Positions 1 through 5,622 of a stretch of DNA of 5,622 nucleotides are shown here, in pieces. Source of the stretch: an uncultured Kiloniellales bacterium (lineage in GTDB: Bacteria; Pseudomonadota; Alphaproteobacteria; Kiloniellales; JAKSDN01). Below the pieces are notes generated by a model that was not told the DNA's origin, did no database searches, and was given only the letters and a program-made list of their open reading frames with translations. Every line of letters begins with the position of its first letter. The stretch's first letter is position 1. A program made the translations under genes and the position numbers. The stretch spans positions 1-5,622 of the forward strand of contig CAMYMY010000258.1 of assembly GCA_947259625.1 (NCBI GenBank), given 5' to 3'.

Positions 1-1086
1 GCCCCAGCCCGCGTCCAGCCAGTAGTTCCTGACCGGGCTCTCGCCCATGATCGGGCTGTAGTCCGGGGTCATGTCGGTGATGCCGGCCCACTGGCGCATA
101 AGCCGCAGGTTGGCCAGGAAGGGGAAGAGCTCGAGGGTATGTGCAATCAGGCTCTCCTTGAGCTCCAAGGTCGCACGGGTCGAATAGAGCTCGTAGGGGT
201 CCGAGCCGCCGCCGATCACCAGCTCGCCGCGCGACGACTGCGAAACGTAGGTGTGCAGGCCGGACGAGGAGACCAGCGGGTCCAGGAAGGGCTTCACGGG
301 CTGGGTCACCATGGCCTGCAAGGGGAAGCTCCGGATCGGCAGCTTGATCCCCGCCATGGCGGCGACCACCGAGCTCATGCCGGCAACCGCCTGGATCACG
401 TGGCCGCCGCGTACCCTGCCGCGGTTGGTCTCGACCGCGGCGATGCGCCCCCGTTCCACCTGGAGGCCGGTGACTTCGGTGCGCTGGTGCAGCTCGACGC
501 CATACTCGGCCGCACGCGCCGCGTAGCCCCAGGCGACCGCGTCGTGGCGGCCGGTCGCGCCGTCCAGGTGCCAGAGGCCGGCCAGGATCGGCTGGCGCGC
601 GTTCTCGTCCATCTCGAGGCAGGGCACGATCTCGCGGATCTGCCGGCGGTCGACCATCTCGATGCGGGTGCCGACCAGCTTGCCGACCTCGGCGCGCATT
701 CGGAAGGTGCGGACCGTGGCGTCCGAATGGGCGAGCGTCAGCTGGCCGCGCTGGCTGTAGAGGATGTTGTAGCCGAGCTCGCCCGACAGGTCGTTGAAGA
801 GATCGACCGACTCCTTGTAGAAGCGGACAGATTCGGGAGTGATGTAGTTGGAGCGGATGACCGCGGTGTTGCGCGCCGTGTTGCCGCCGCCGAGATAGCC
901 TTTCTCGAGCACGCAGACGTTCGTGATGCCCCAGTCCTCGGCCAGGTAATAGGCAGTCGCCAAACCATGCCCGCCGCCGCCGATGATGACGACGTCGTAG
1001 CTCGGCTTGAGCTCCGGTCTTGCCGGAAAGTCCGGACCCGCCGGATAGCGGCGGCCGAAGCCGTATTTGAGCAATCCCCAAGGCAT
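1..1086 (-). CDS. soxB: Sarcosine oxidase beta subunit-like FAD oxidoreductase, C-terminus cut by window edge
   Basis: 362 residues are visible, read from an ATG at 1086 to the left edge with no stop. SoxB proteins are usually a little over 400 residues, so about 50 are missing. Residues 30-61 form the FAD-binding Rossmann unit, with GGGGHG at 36-41 and the closing acidic residue in VLEKG (Glu61). GGGNTARN (67-73) and the IRSNY segment (77-81) are typical SoxB signatures. GRHDAVAWGYA (179-189) carries His181, which aligns with the histidine that covalently holds FMN in heterotetrameric sarcosine oxidase (family knowledge). The visible part ends in WAGITDMTPDYSPIMGESP and LDAGWG, just before the last FAD-contact motif. 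The start is supported by a G-run (complement of 1091-1096) four bases upstream and by the family-like N-terminus. In the family, SoxB works in the cytoplasm with SoxD, SoxA and SoxG, oxidising sarcosine to glycine with transfer of the methyl carbon to tetrahydrofolate. It lies downstream of the fused dehydrogenase on the same strand. Membership is firm. The exact substrate, and whether the partner subunits exist, cannot be seen. Confidence 0.87.
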   Translation of the reverse strand, partial: MPWGLLKYGFGRRYPAGPDFPARPELKPSYDVVIIGGGGHGLATAYYLAEDWGITNVCVLEKGYLGGGNTARNTAVIRSNYITPESVRFYKESVDLFNDLSGELGYNILYSQRGQLTLAHSDATVRTFRMRAEVGKLVGTRIEMVDRRQIREIVPCLEMDENARQPILAGLWHLDGATGRHDAVAWGYAARAAEYGVELHQRTEVTGLQVERGRIAAVETNRGRVRGGHVIQAVAGMSSVVAAMAGIKLPIRSFPLQAMVTQPVKPFLDPLVSSSGLHTYVSQSSRGELVIGGGSDPYELYSTRATLELKESLIAHTLELFPFLANLRLMRQWAGITDMTPDYSPIMGESPVRNYWLDAGWG

Positions 1087-1176
1087 GACACCCCCCGGTT
1101 AGCCTAGCCCGCGCCCTAGGGCTGGCCGCGGTTCGACCCATACCCGCCTGGACGCGTCAGGGCGCCCCGGAAGACG

Positions 1177-1202
1177 ATAATAGCCGCCTCAGGGCCGAAC
1201 AA
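1177..1202 (-). promoter_or_regulatory. Possible promoter in front of the soxB-like gene
   Basis: On the minus strand the 123-bp gap contains TATTAT (complement of 1177-1182), a five-of-six match to the sigma-70 -10 box and the only A/T island in this GC-rich gap. TTGTTC (complement of 1197-1202) lies upstream with a 14-bp spacer, shorter than the usual 16-18. A start near 1170 would give a leader of about 85 nt. The soxB-like gene could therefore be transcribed partly on its own as well as by read-through from the upstream dehydrogenase. This is a weak single-site call. Confidence 0.22.
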
Positions 1203-1209
1203 GAGATCA

Positions 1210-3660
1210 TCAGCTCCTCAGCCGCCGGCCCTCGGGGTCCCAAGGCGCTTCGAGCGAGGCAGAGGCATCAAAACGCCGCCCGGCGATGTCCAACTCGAAA
1301 CCGCCCGCCGCGATCATGTCCCCGACGGCGGCCCGCTCGGGCAGCCGGACATAGCCGAGCGCGATGGCACGGCCGAGCGAATGCCCGAAGGCAGCCGAAG
1401 TCACCTGCCCGACGATCGTCCCGTCGCGCAGGATCGGCTCGTCGCCCAGCGGCAGGGCCTCGGGGTCCTCGAGGGTCAAGACGACGAGGCGCCTCTCCAC
1501 GCCACGGTCTCGCTGGGCCAACAGGGCCTCACGGCCGATGAAGGGCTCGGCCTTGGCGAAGCGCACCGCGAAGCCGAGCCCGGCCTCGAGCGGCGTGTCC
1601 TCGGGGCCGACGTCGTGGCCCCAGGCGCGATAAGCCTTCTCGATCCGCAGCGAGGTGAGCGCGTAGGTCCCCGCGTCGACCAGGCCATGCCCCGCACCGG
1701 CCTCCGCGATCAGGTCGTAGACATAGGCCGCGCAGTCGCTCGGCACGTAAAGCTCCCAGCCAAGTTCTCCGACGTAGGAGAGGCGCGCGGCCCGGACCGT
1801 GGCATAGCCGAGGTCGATGTCCTGCCAGGTGAAGTAAGGGAAGGCCTCGTTCGAGAGGTCGGCCGAGGTCAGCTGTCGAAGCACAGCGCGCGAGCGGGGT
1901 CCCATCACGCCGAGGACGGCGCTGGCCGAGGTCACGTCGCTCAGCGCGACGTGCTCGTCCTCTGCCACGTGGCGGCGTATCCAATCGGCGTCGCGCGTCG
2001 GCTGCGCCGTGCCCGTGACCATCAGGTAGGTCTCGTCGGCCAGGCGCATGACCGTGAGGTCGGATTCGATGCCGCCCCTTTCGTTCAGCATCGAGGTGTA
2101 GGCCGCCCGGCCCGGCGGCAACGCGAGGTCGTTGGCGCAAAGCCTTTGCAGCAGGCGCTCGGCGTCGCGGCCCTGGACCAGCAGCTTGCCGAACCTCGAC
2201 TGGTCGAAGATCGCGACAGCCTCACGCGCCGCCCCATGCTCGGCGGCCACGCGGTTGAAACAGGGAGGGCTTCCGAAGGTCAGTTCGCTCGAAACGGTTT
2301 CCCCCGGCGGGACGAAGAAGCTCGGCCGCTCCCAGCCCAGGCGGGTGCCGAAGCGGGCGCCCTTGGCCGCGAGGCGGTCGTGCAGCGGACTGCGCCGCAG
2401 GTTGCGCGCCGTCCTCGGCTCGCGCCCAGGATAGGCGACCGCGTAGTGCAGGCCAAGCTCCTCCGGGATACGTTCGGCGAGCGCTCGCAGGTTGTTCTGG
2501 AAGGGCGCGAAGCGGCGGATGTCGACCGGCCAGAGGTCCATGGTGGGCCGGCCCTCGACGATCCACTCGGCGAGCGCCCGCCCGGCCCCGCCGCCGGTCG
2601 CGATGCCGACCGAGTTCATGCCGCAGCCGAGGAAGAAGCCGCGCAGCTCCGGCGCCTCGCCCAGCAGGAACAGGCCGTCGGGCGTGAAGCTCTCGGGACC
2701 ATTCAGCAGCATGCGCACCTCGGCGGTCTCCAGCGCCGGTATGCGCTTGAGCGCGTTCAACATCATCGGCTCGAAGTGGTCCCAGTCCTCGTTCAGCAGG
2801 TCGAAGGCGAAGTCCGCCGGCAGTTGCTCCAGTGCCAGCGGCTTGCCCCGGGGCTCGAAGCAGCCGACCAGCAGGCCGCCCACCTCGTCGCGGAGGTAGA
2901 GGTGGCCGTCGTGGTCGCTCAGGGTCGGCAGATGGGAGGTCACGCCCTCGATCGGCTTGGTCAGCAGATAGAAATGCTCGCAGGCAAAGAGCGGCGCGGC
3001 GACCCCGGCCAGCGCCGCCACCTGCCGGCCCCAGAGGCCCGCGCAGTTGACGACGGTCCGACAGGCGATGGGCCCTTGATCGGTCGCCACGCCCGCCACG
3101 CGGCCGGCCTCGATGGTGAAGCCCGTGACGCTCACGCCCTCGAGGATACGCGCGCCGCCGGCCCTGGCGCCCTTGGCCAGCGCCGCGCAGAGGTCGCTCG
3201 GGTTGACCCGGCCGTCGCCGGGCGAGAAGACCGCGCCGATCACGTCCGCGCCGTTCATCATCGGCCACAGCTCGCGCGCCTCGCCGGGGCTGATCTCATG
3301 GACCTCGACCCCGAAGGCGCGGGCCAGCGCCGCCTGGCGGCGGATATGGGTGAGCCGGTCAGGGTTGGTGGCGATCGACAGGCTGCCGGTGCGGATCCAG
3401 CCGGTCGCCTGGCCGGTTTCCGCTTCAAGCGAGGCATAGAGTTGCGTGCTGTAACCGATGAGCTGGGTCAGGTTGCGGGTCGAGCGCAGCTGGCGCACCT
3501 GGGCCGCGGAGTGCCAGGTCGTGCCGCTGGTCAGCTTGTGGCGCTCCAGCAGGACCACGTCGCGGCAGCCGAGCTTGGCCAGATGGTAGGCCACGCTGCA
3601 GCCCATAACGCCGCCGCCGATCACGACGACAGAAGCATGGGACGGCAAATCAGTGGTCAT
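1210..3660 (-). CDS. Dimethylglycine/sarcosine dehydrogenase-type FAD oxidoreductase fused to a GcvT-like folate domain
   Basis: 816 residues, about the usual length for this fused family. Residues 11-40 form the FAD Rossmann unit (GGGVMG at 15-20, Glu39). TSGTTWHSA (44-52) places His50 where dimethylglycine and sarcosine dehydrogenases bind FAD covalently. CEHFY (227-231) matches the EH-x-Y active-site segment of the dimethylglycine enzymes. GPESFTPDG (321-329) and GCGMNSVGIATGGGAG (345-360) close the FAD domain. Residues about 370-450 are the linker domain (FAO_M-like), about 470-710 the GcvT-like folate domain, and 720-810 its C-terminal barrel. In YTSMLNERGGIESDL (521-535), Asp534 aligns with the catalytic folate-site Asp of GcvT and dimethylglycine oxidase. 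The reaction expected from the family is N-demethylation with formation of 5,10-methylene-tetrahydrofolate. I start at the ATG at 3660. An in-frame ATG at 3672 adds four residues. The frame is open back to 4746 only because it runs antisense to the binding-protein gene. Two consecutive TGA codons (complement of 1207-1212) end it. The substrate could be dimethylglycine, sarcosine or another N-methyl amine such as 4-methylaminobutyrate. Confidence 0.9.
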   Translation of the reverse strand: MTTDLPSHASVVVIGGGVMGCSVAYHLAKLGCRDVVLLERHKLTSGTTWHSAAQVRQLRSTRNLTQLIGYSTQLYASLEAETGQATGWIRTGSLSIATNPDRLTHIRRQAALARAFGVEVHEISPGEARELWPMMNGADVIGAVFSPGDGRVNPSDLCAALAKGARAGGARILEGVSVTGFTIEAGRVAGVATDQGPIACRTVVNCAGLWGRQVAALAGVAAPLFACEHFYLLTKPIEGVTSHLPTLSDHDGHLYLRDEVGGLLVGCFEPRGKPLALEQLPADFAFDLLNEDWDHFEPMMLNALKRIPALETAEVRMLLNGPESFTPDGLFLLGEAPELRGFFLGCGMNSVGIATGGGAGRALAEWIVEGRPTMDLWPVDIRRFAPFQNNLRALAERIPEELGLHYAVAYPGREPRTARNLRRSPLHDRLAAKGARFGTRLGWERPSFFVPPGETVSSELTFGSPPCFNRVAAEHGAAREAVAIFDQSRFGKLLVQGRDAERLLQRLCANDLALPPGRAAYTSMLNERGGIESDLTVMRLADETYLMVTGTAQPTRDADWIRRHVAEDEHVALSDVTSASAVLGVMGPRSRAVLRQLTSADLSNEAFPYFTWQDIDLGYATVRAARLSYVGELGWELYVPSDCAAYVYDLIAEAGAGHGLVDAGTYALTSLRIEKAYRAWGHDVGPEDTPLEAGLGFAVRFAKAEPFIGREALLAQRDRGVERRLVVLTLEDPEALPLGDEPILRDGTIVGQVTSAAFGHSLGRAIALGYVRLPERAAVGDMIAAGGFELDIAGRRFDASASLEAPWDPEGRRLRS

Positions 3661-3784
3661 CGTTCCCCGCATGGTCTCGGCCGTCTTCGACCTGAGGTCG
3701 CCAGCGGCACTCGGGATTGGACCATAGTCCCGCCCGCTTCGCAGGAACAAGCCCGGCGGTTGCGGCCCTCGGCTGGCTCGGACC

Positions 3785-3800
3785 GGCCTGCGGCGTGCCA
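3785..3800 (-). promoter_or_regulatory. Candidate sigma-54 promoter for the dehydrogenase gene
   Basis: Read on the minus strand from 3800, the sequence is TGGCACG, four bases, then AGGCC. The first part is a perfect -24 element. The GC of the second part sits at the spacing of the invariant -12 GC, although the rest of the -12 box (consensus TTGCA or TTGCT) does not match. A start near 3774 would leave a leader of about 114 nt before the ATG at 3660. Sigma-54 control would suit a gene of nitrogen-compound catabolism. No upstream activator site was recognised, so this remains a candidate. Confidence 0.25.
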
Positions 3801-3808
3801 TGCAAAGG

Positions 3809-3837
3809 TTCCCAGGCTCCTGAATTTCCGCTATGCT
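3809..3837 (+). promoter_or_regulatory. Candidate sigma-70 promoter for the ABC transporter operon
   Basis: TTCCCA (3809-3814), a 17-bp spacer, then TATGCT (3832-3837). Each hexamer matches its consensus at four of six bases with ideal spacing, in the most A/T-rich part of the divergent region. Transcription would begin near 3844, leaving a leader of about 95 nt before the ATG at 3940. The -10 box overlaps the left arm of the dyad at 3832-3848, so a bound regulator could block or modulate it. Confidence 0.3.
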
Positions 3838-3848
3838 TTTGTCGCATA
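3832..3848. promoter_or_regulatory. 17-bp dyad, possible regulator operator (TATGC-N7-GCATA)
   Basis: Perfect 5-bp inverted arms, TATGC at 3832-3836 and GCATA at 3844-3848, flank seven bases. The inner TGC-N7-GCA fits the T-N11-A form of LysR-type regulator sites, although GntR-type regulators also bind short dyads. It lies in the divergent region, over the candidate -10 box of the transporter operon and about 170 bp upstream of the dehydrogenase start. No regulator gene is visible in the window, so the protein that would bind is unknown. Confidence 0.3.
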
Positions 3849-3928
3849 AAGAGGAATTGGGCAGACAGGAGCCCGGCCAGCGATGGGCGGACATCTTGGG
3901 AACTGCCATCGGGGAAGCTTCAACCGCA

Positions 3929-3934
3929 GGGAGG
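3929..3934 (+). promoter_or_regulatory. Ribosome binding site that fixes the binding-protein start
   Basis: GGGAGG lies five bases before the ATG at 3940, the strongest Shine-Dalgarno sequence in the window. It decides against an in-frame ATG at 3883, which would put 19 residues without signal-peptide character in front of an otherwise normal signal peptide. Confidence 0.85.
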
Positions 3935-3939
3935 TTACT

Positions 3940-4776
3940 ATGCTGAAACGTACGCTTTTGGGCGCGCTGGCCACGGCCGTCGCGCTGGGTTTCACCTTTG
4001 CCGCCACACAGGCCGACGCGGCCAACGAGCGCTTCAAGCAGGTGCTCGAGCGCGGCAAGCTGGCGGTCGGCGTGAAGGCCGACTACAAGCCCTGGGGATT
4101 CCGCGACCCCTCGGGCAAGCTGGTCGGCATGGAGATCGACATGGCCCAGGACGTGGCCGATGCGCTCGGCGTCGAGCTCGAGCTGGTGCCGGTACAGTCG
4201 TCGAACCGCATGCAGTTCCTGGAGCAGGGCAAGATCGACCTGATGATCGCCACCATGTCCGACAAGGCCAACCGGCGCAAGGTCGTCGGCGTGCCGCAAC
4301 CCAACTACTACACCTCCGGCACCAACCTGTTGGCCAAGAAGGGCGCGGTGAAGGCCTGGGCCGAGCTCAAGGGCAAGCCGGTGTGCGGCAAACAGGGCGC
4401 GTTTTACAACAAGGTCGTCGCCAAGCGTTACGGCGCCAAGATCGTCGCCTTCGTCGGCAACGCCGAGGCCAAGCAGGCGCTGCGCGACGGCAAATGCATC
4501 GGCTGGGTCTATGACGACTCCTCGATCATGGCCGATCTCGCCTCGGGCGATTGGGCCGATTACGAGATGCCCTTGAACACCGAGGACGACACGCCTTGGG
4601 CGCTGGCCGTTCCCGTGGAGGAACTCGGCGGCGTCTGGGGCAACTTCATGTCCGGGATGACCTACAACTGGCACGCCTCGGGCCGCCTCATCGAGCTCGA
4701 GAAGAAGTGGGGCATCCAGCCGACCCAGTATCTCGCCGACATGCACGAGCGCATGAAGGCCTACGAGGCGCAGTAA
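3940..4776 (+). CDS. Periplasmic amino-acid-binding protein of an ABC transporter (family 3, SBP_bac_3)
   Basis: 278 residues, normal for the family. Residues 1-27 are a Sec signal peptide: basic MLKR, a hydrophobic stretch over about 5-22, and cleavage after Ala-Asp-Ala at 25-27. The mature domain opens with the usual pattern: RGKLAVGVKADYKPWGFRDP (38-57), then a GMEIDMAQDVADALG segment (63-77). GKIDLMIATMSDKANRRKVV (97-116) includes the SD-x-x-x-R stretch that in relatives holds the ligand carboxylate. VCGKQGAFYNK (148-158) and GKCIGWVYDD (184-193) carry the only two cysteines, Cys149 and Cys186, likely a disulfide as in related proteins. Asp192 or Asp193 is at the usual ligand-amino position. 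The protein would capture a polar amino acid or similar solute in the periplasm and deliver it to the membrane complex encoded downstream. The ligand cannot be read from sequence. Divergence from a demethylating dehydrogenase suggests, without proving, an N-methylated amino acid. It is not of the OpuAC/ProX betaine-binding type. Confidence 0.93.
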   Translation: MLKRTLLGALATAVALGFTFAATQADAANERFKQVLERGKLAVGVKADYKPWGFRDPSGKLVGMEIDMAQDVADALGVELELVPVQSSNRMQFLEQGKIDLMIATMSDKANRRKVVGVPQPNYYTSGTNLLAKKGAVKAWAELKGKPVCGKQGAFYNKVVAKRYGAKIVAFVGNAEAKQALRDGKCIGWVYDDSSIMADLASGDWADYEMPLNTEDDTPWALAVPVEELGGVWGNFMSGMTYNWHASGRLIELEKKWGIQPTQYLADMHERMKAYEAQ

Positions 4777-4787
4777 CCCGCCGCGGC

Positions 4788-4822
4788 GCGGCGCGGTCCC
4801 CCGGGGCCGCGCCGCTTTCCTT
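4788..4822 (+). terminator. GC-rich hairpin between binding-protein and permease genes
   Basis: Nine perfectly paired bases (4788-4796 with 4807-4815) enclose a ten-base loop that can pair further, with a G-U and two or three C-G pairs. The T-rich run TTTCCTT (4816-4822) follows at once. The structure begins 12 bases after the stop codon at 4774-4776. Its position suggests partial termination or protection of the upstream mRNA 3' end, which would give more binding protein than permease, a common need in ABC import operons. The interrupted T-tract argues against full termination. Whether transcription continues is inferred from the same-strand, functionally linked permease. Confidence 0.6.
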
Positions 4823-4857
4823 CGGGGGGCGGGCCGGTAGGTTCCGCCGGGGCTGAC

Positions 4858-4864
4858 AGGGGGG
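4858..4864 (+). promoter_or_regulatory. Ribosome binding site supporting the GTG start of the permease
   Basis: AGGGGGG lies six bases before GTG at 4871. No in-frame ATG is near, and the residues that follow fit the N-terminus of the permease family, so this site decides the start. Confidence 0.65.
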
Positions 4865-4870
4865 CTCGTC

Positions 4871-5614
4871 GTGCTCGACCTATTGACGCCGTTCTTCCGC
4901 CGGCTTTATGAGGAGACCGGGTGGAACTTCGTCATCTTCTACGAGCAGTACGAATGGGACCGCTTCGTCGCGGCCATATGGGTCTCGCTCGAGCTGATCG
5001 TAGCGAGCCTGTTCTTCTCGCTCGTCGTGGGCATTGTCGGCGCCTGGCTGCAGGGCTCGCCGATCAGGGCCGTGCGCCTGTTCATGAGCGGCTACATCCA
5101 GTTCTTCCGCAACACGCCGCCCTACGTGCAGCTGCTGTTCTTCTTCTTCGTGCTCGGCAATTTCACGCCCAAGGTCGACATGGGCGGCTACTACGAGCCG
5201 ATGATCACCAGCTTCGGCTGGGCGGTGATCTCGCTCAGCTTCTTCGCCGGCGCCTTCAACGTGGAGATCTTCCGCGCCGGCATCGAGGCGGTGCCGGAAT
5301 CGACCCGCGAGGCAGCCGAATCCCTGGGCTATTCGCGGCTCATGGCCTACGTCTACGTGATCCTGCCCCTGGCGTTCAGGGTCTGCTTGCCGTCCCTGAA
5401 CAACAACCTCGTCAATCTGCTGAAGACCACCACGCAGGCGTACGCCATCGCGGTGCCTGAGATGCTCTATACGCTGAACCAAGTGTGGTCCGACAACGTC
5501 AACGTACCTGAGATGATGATCGTGCTCTTCATCTACTACGTCGGGCTGGTCGCCGTCCTGGTCTGGGGCATGCACAGGTGGGAACGCAAGATGAAGATTC
5601 CGGGGTATGGCTGA
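4871..5614 (+). CDS. Polar amino-acid ABC transporter permease (HisM/GlnP-type, BPD_transp_1)
   Basis: 247 residues, close to the usual length, starting with GTG. Hydrophobic segments lie at about 34-60, 84-97, 113-133, 158-176 and 213-234, consistent with a five-helix inner-membrane subunit. FFRNTPPYVQLLFF (78-91) corresponds to the conserved F-x-R-x-TP-x-x-VQ segment that opens the transport domain of this family. The cytoplasmic loop has the canonical EAA motif: EAA at 147-149, Gly153, and I-L-P at 164-166, the contact site for the ATPase subunit. An NNLVNLLKTTT segment (178-188) is also family-typical. The gene lies 94 bp after the binding protein, past a hairpin, and its last bases overlap the next open frame. 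It would form the channel with a second permease of the same family. The substrate follows the binding protein and is unknown. An unusually aromatic N-terminal stretch (18-28, including NFVIFYEQY) precedes the first helix. Confidence 0.93.
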   Translation: MLDLLTPFFRRLYEETGWNFVIFYEQYEWDRFVAAIWVSLELIVASLFFSLVVGIVGAWLQGSPIRAVRLFMSGYIQFFRNTPPYVQLLFFFFVLGNFTPKVDMGGYYEPMITSFGWAVISLSFFAGAFNVEIFRAGIEAVPESTREAAESLGYSRLMAYVYVILPLAFRVCLPSLNNNLVNLLKTTTQAYAIAVPEMLYTLNQVWSDNVNVPEMMIVLFIYYVGLVAVLVWGMHRWERKMKIPGYG

Positions 5615-5622
5615 TATGCGGA
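5607..5622 (+). CDS. Start of next gene, probably the second permease, cut by window edge
   Basis: An ATG at 5607 opens a frame reading M-A-D-M-R before the window ends. It overlaps the permease TGA (5612-5614) by eight bases, a typical sign of translational coupling. A second in-frame ATG at 5616 is also possible. A CGGGG stretch (5601-5605) lies close in front. Operons of this type normally continue with a second permease and then the ATPase, but five codons cannot show identity. Confidence 0.45.

Noticed and set aside
139..1107. Plus-strand open frame (322 codons) opposite the soxB-like gene
   Set aside because: The minus-strand reading gives continuous SoxB motifs, while this frame gives composition-biased sequence without a domain. 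It is a shadow of the real gene.
1103..1125. Possible terminator stem between the two minus-strand genes
   Set aside because: The stem has about five clean pairs on the minus transcript plus an A-C mismatch, with no following T-run, so it does not support a terminator.
3721..3750. Minus-strand sigma-70-like pair TTGTTC (complement of 3745-3750), 18-bp spacer, TATGGT (complement of 3721-3726)
   Set aside because: Only moderate matches with slightly long spacing in GC-rich DNA. It could serve the dehydrogenase gene, but it is not strong enough to list as a feature beside the sigma-54 candidate.
1381..3849. Long plus-strand open frame (822 codons) opposite the dehydrogenase gene
   Set aside because: It is fully antisense to a gene with clear family motifs. 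Its translation is low-complexity, rich in Arg, Ala, Gly, Gln and His, with no recognisable domain. In GC-rich DNA the opposite strand often lacks stops.
3883..3939. Earlier in-frame ATG (3883) for the binding protein
   Set aside because: It would bury the signal peptide behind 19 polar residues, and the strong GGGAGG site clearly serves the ATG at 3940.
3661..4746. Upstream in-frame extension of the dehydrogenase by 362 codons
   Set aside because: The extension crosses the divergent intergenic region and runs antisense through nearly the whole binding-protein gene. The family N-terminus begins a few residues after the ATG at 3660.

Overview
The window (5,622 bp, roughly two-thirds G+C by eye) looks like chromosomal DNA of a high-GC alphaproteobacterium. 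Support comes from GC-rich third codon positions, a GTG start, Shine-Dalgarno-type start sites, and a catabolic operon facing an ABC uptake operon. Genus cannot be read from the sequence. I see no tRNA, rRNA, CRISPR, insertion sequence, attachment site or replication origin.

Layout. Left half, minus strand, read right to left: an 816-residue fused flavoprotein of the dimethylglycine/sarcosine dehydrogenase family (1210-3660), a 123-bp gap, then a sarcosine oxidase beta-subunit (SoxB)-type flavoprotein (1-1086) that leaves the left edge with its C-terminus missing. Next is a 279-bp divergent regulatory region (3661-3939) with candidate promoters in both directions and a 17-bp dyad symmetry. 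Right half, plus strand: a periplasmic family-3 amino-acid-binding protein with a signal peptide (3940-4776), a strong GC hairpin in a 94-bp gap, a HisM/GlnP-type permease (4871-5614), and the first codons of another gene that overlaps the permease stop by 8 bp.

How it fits together. The binding protein and permease, and presumably a second permease and an ATPase to the right, should import a polar or amino-acid-like solute. The divergent flavoenzymes should oxidise N-methyl groups. The fused dehydrogenase carries a C-terminal folate-binding GcvT-like half that would pass the released one-carbon unit to tetrahydrofolate. SoxB is normally one of four subunits (SoxBDAG), and the other three would be expected beyond the left edge. 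The simplest reading is an uptake-plus-demethylation locus for an N-methylated amino acid such as dimethylglycine or sarcosine. The substrate is inferred, and the binding protein is of the polar amino-acid type rather than a betaine-type binding protein. All families are known. The less expected parts are the pairing of two different N-demethylating flavoenzymes with this transporter type, and the layout of the shared control region.
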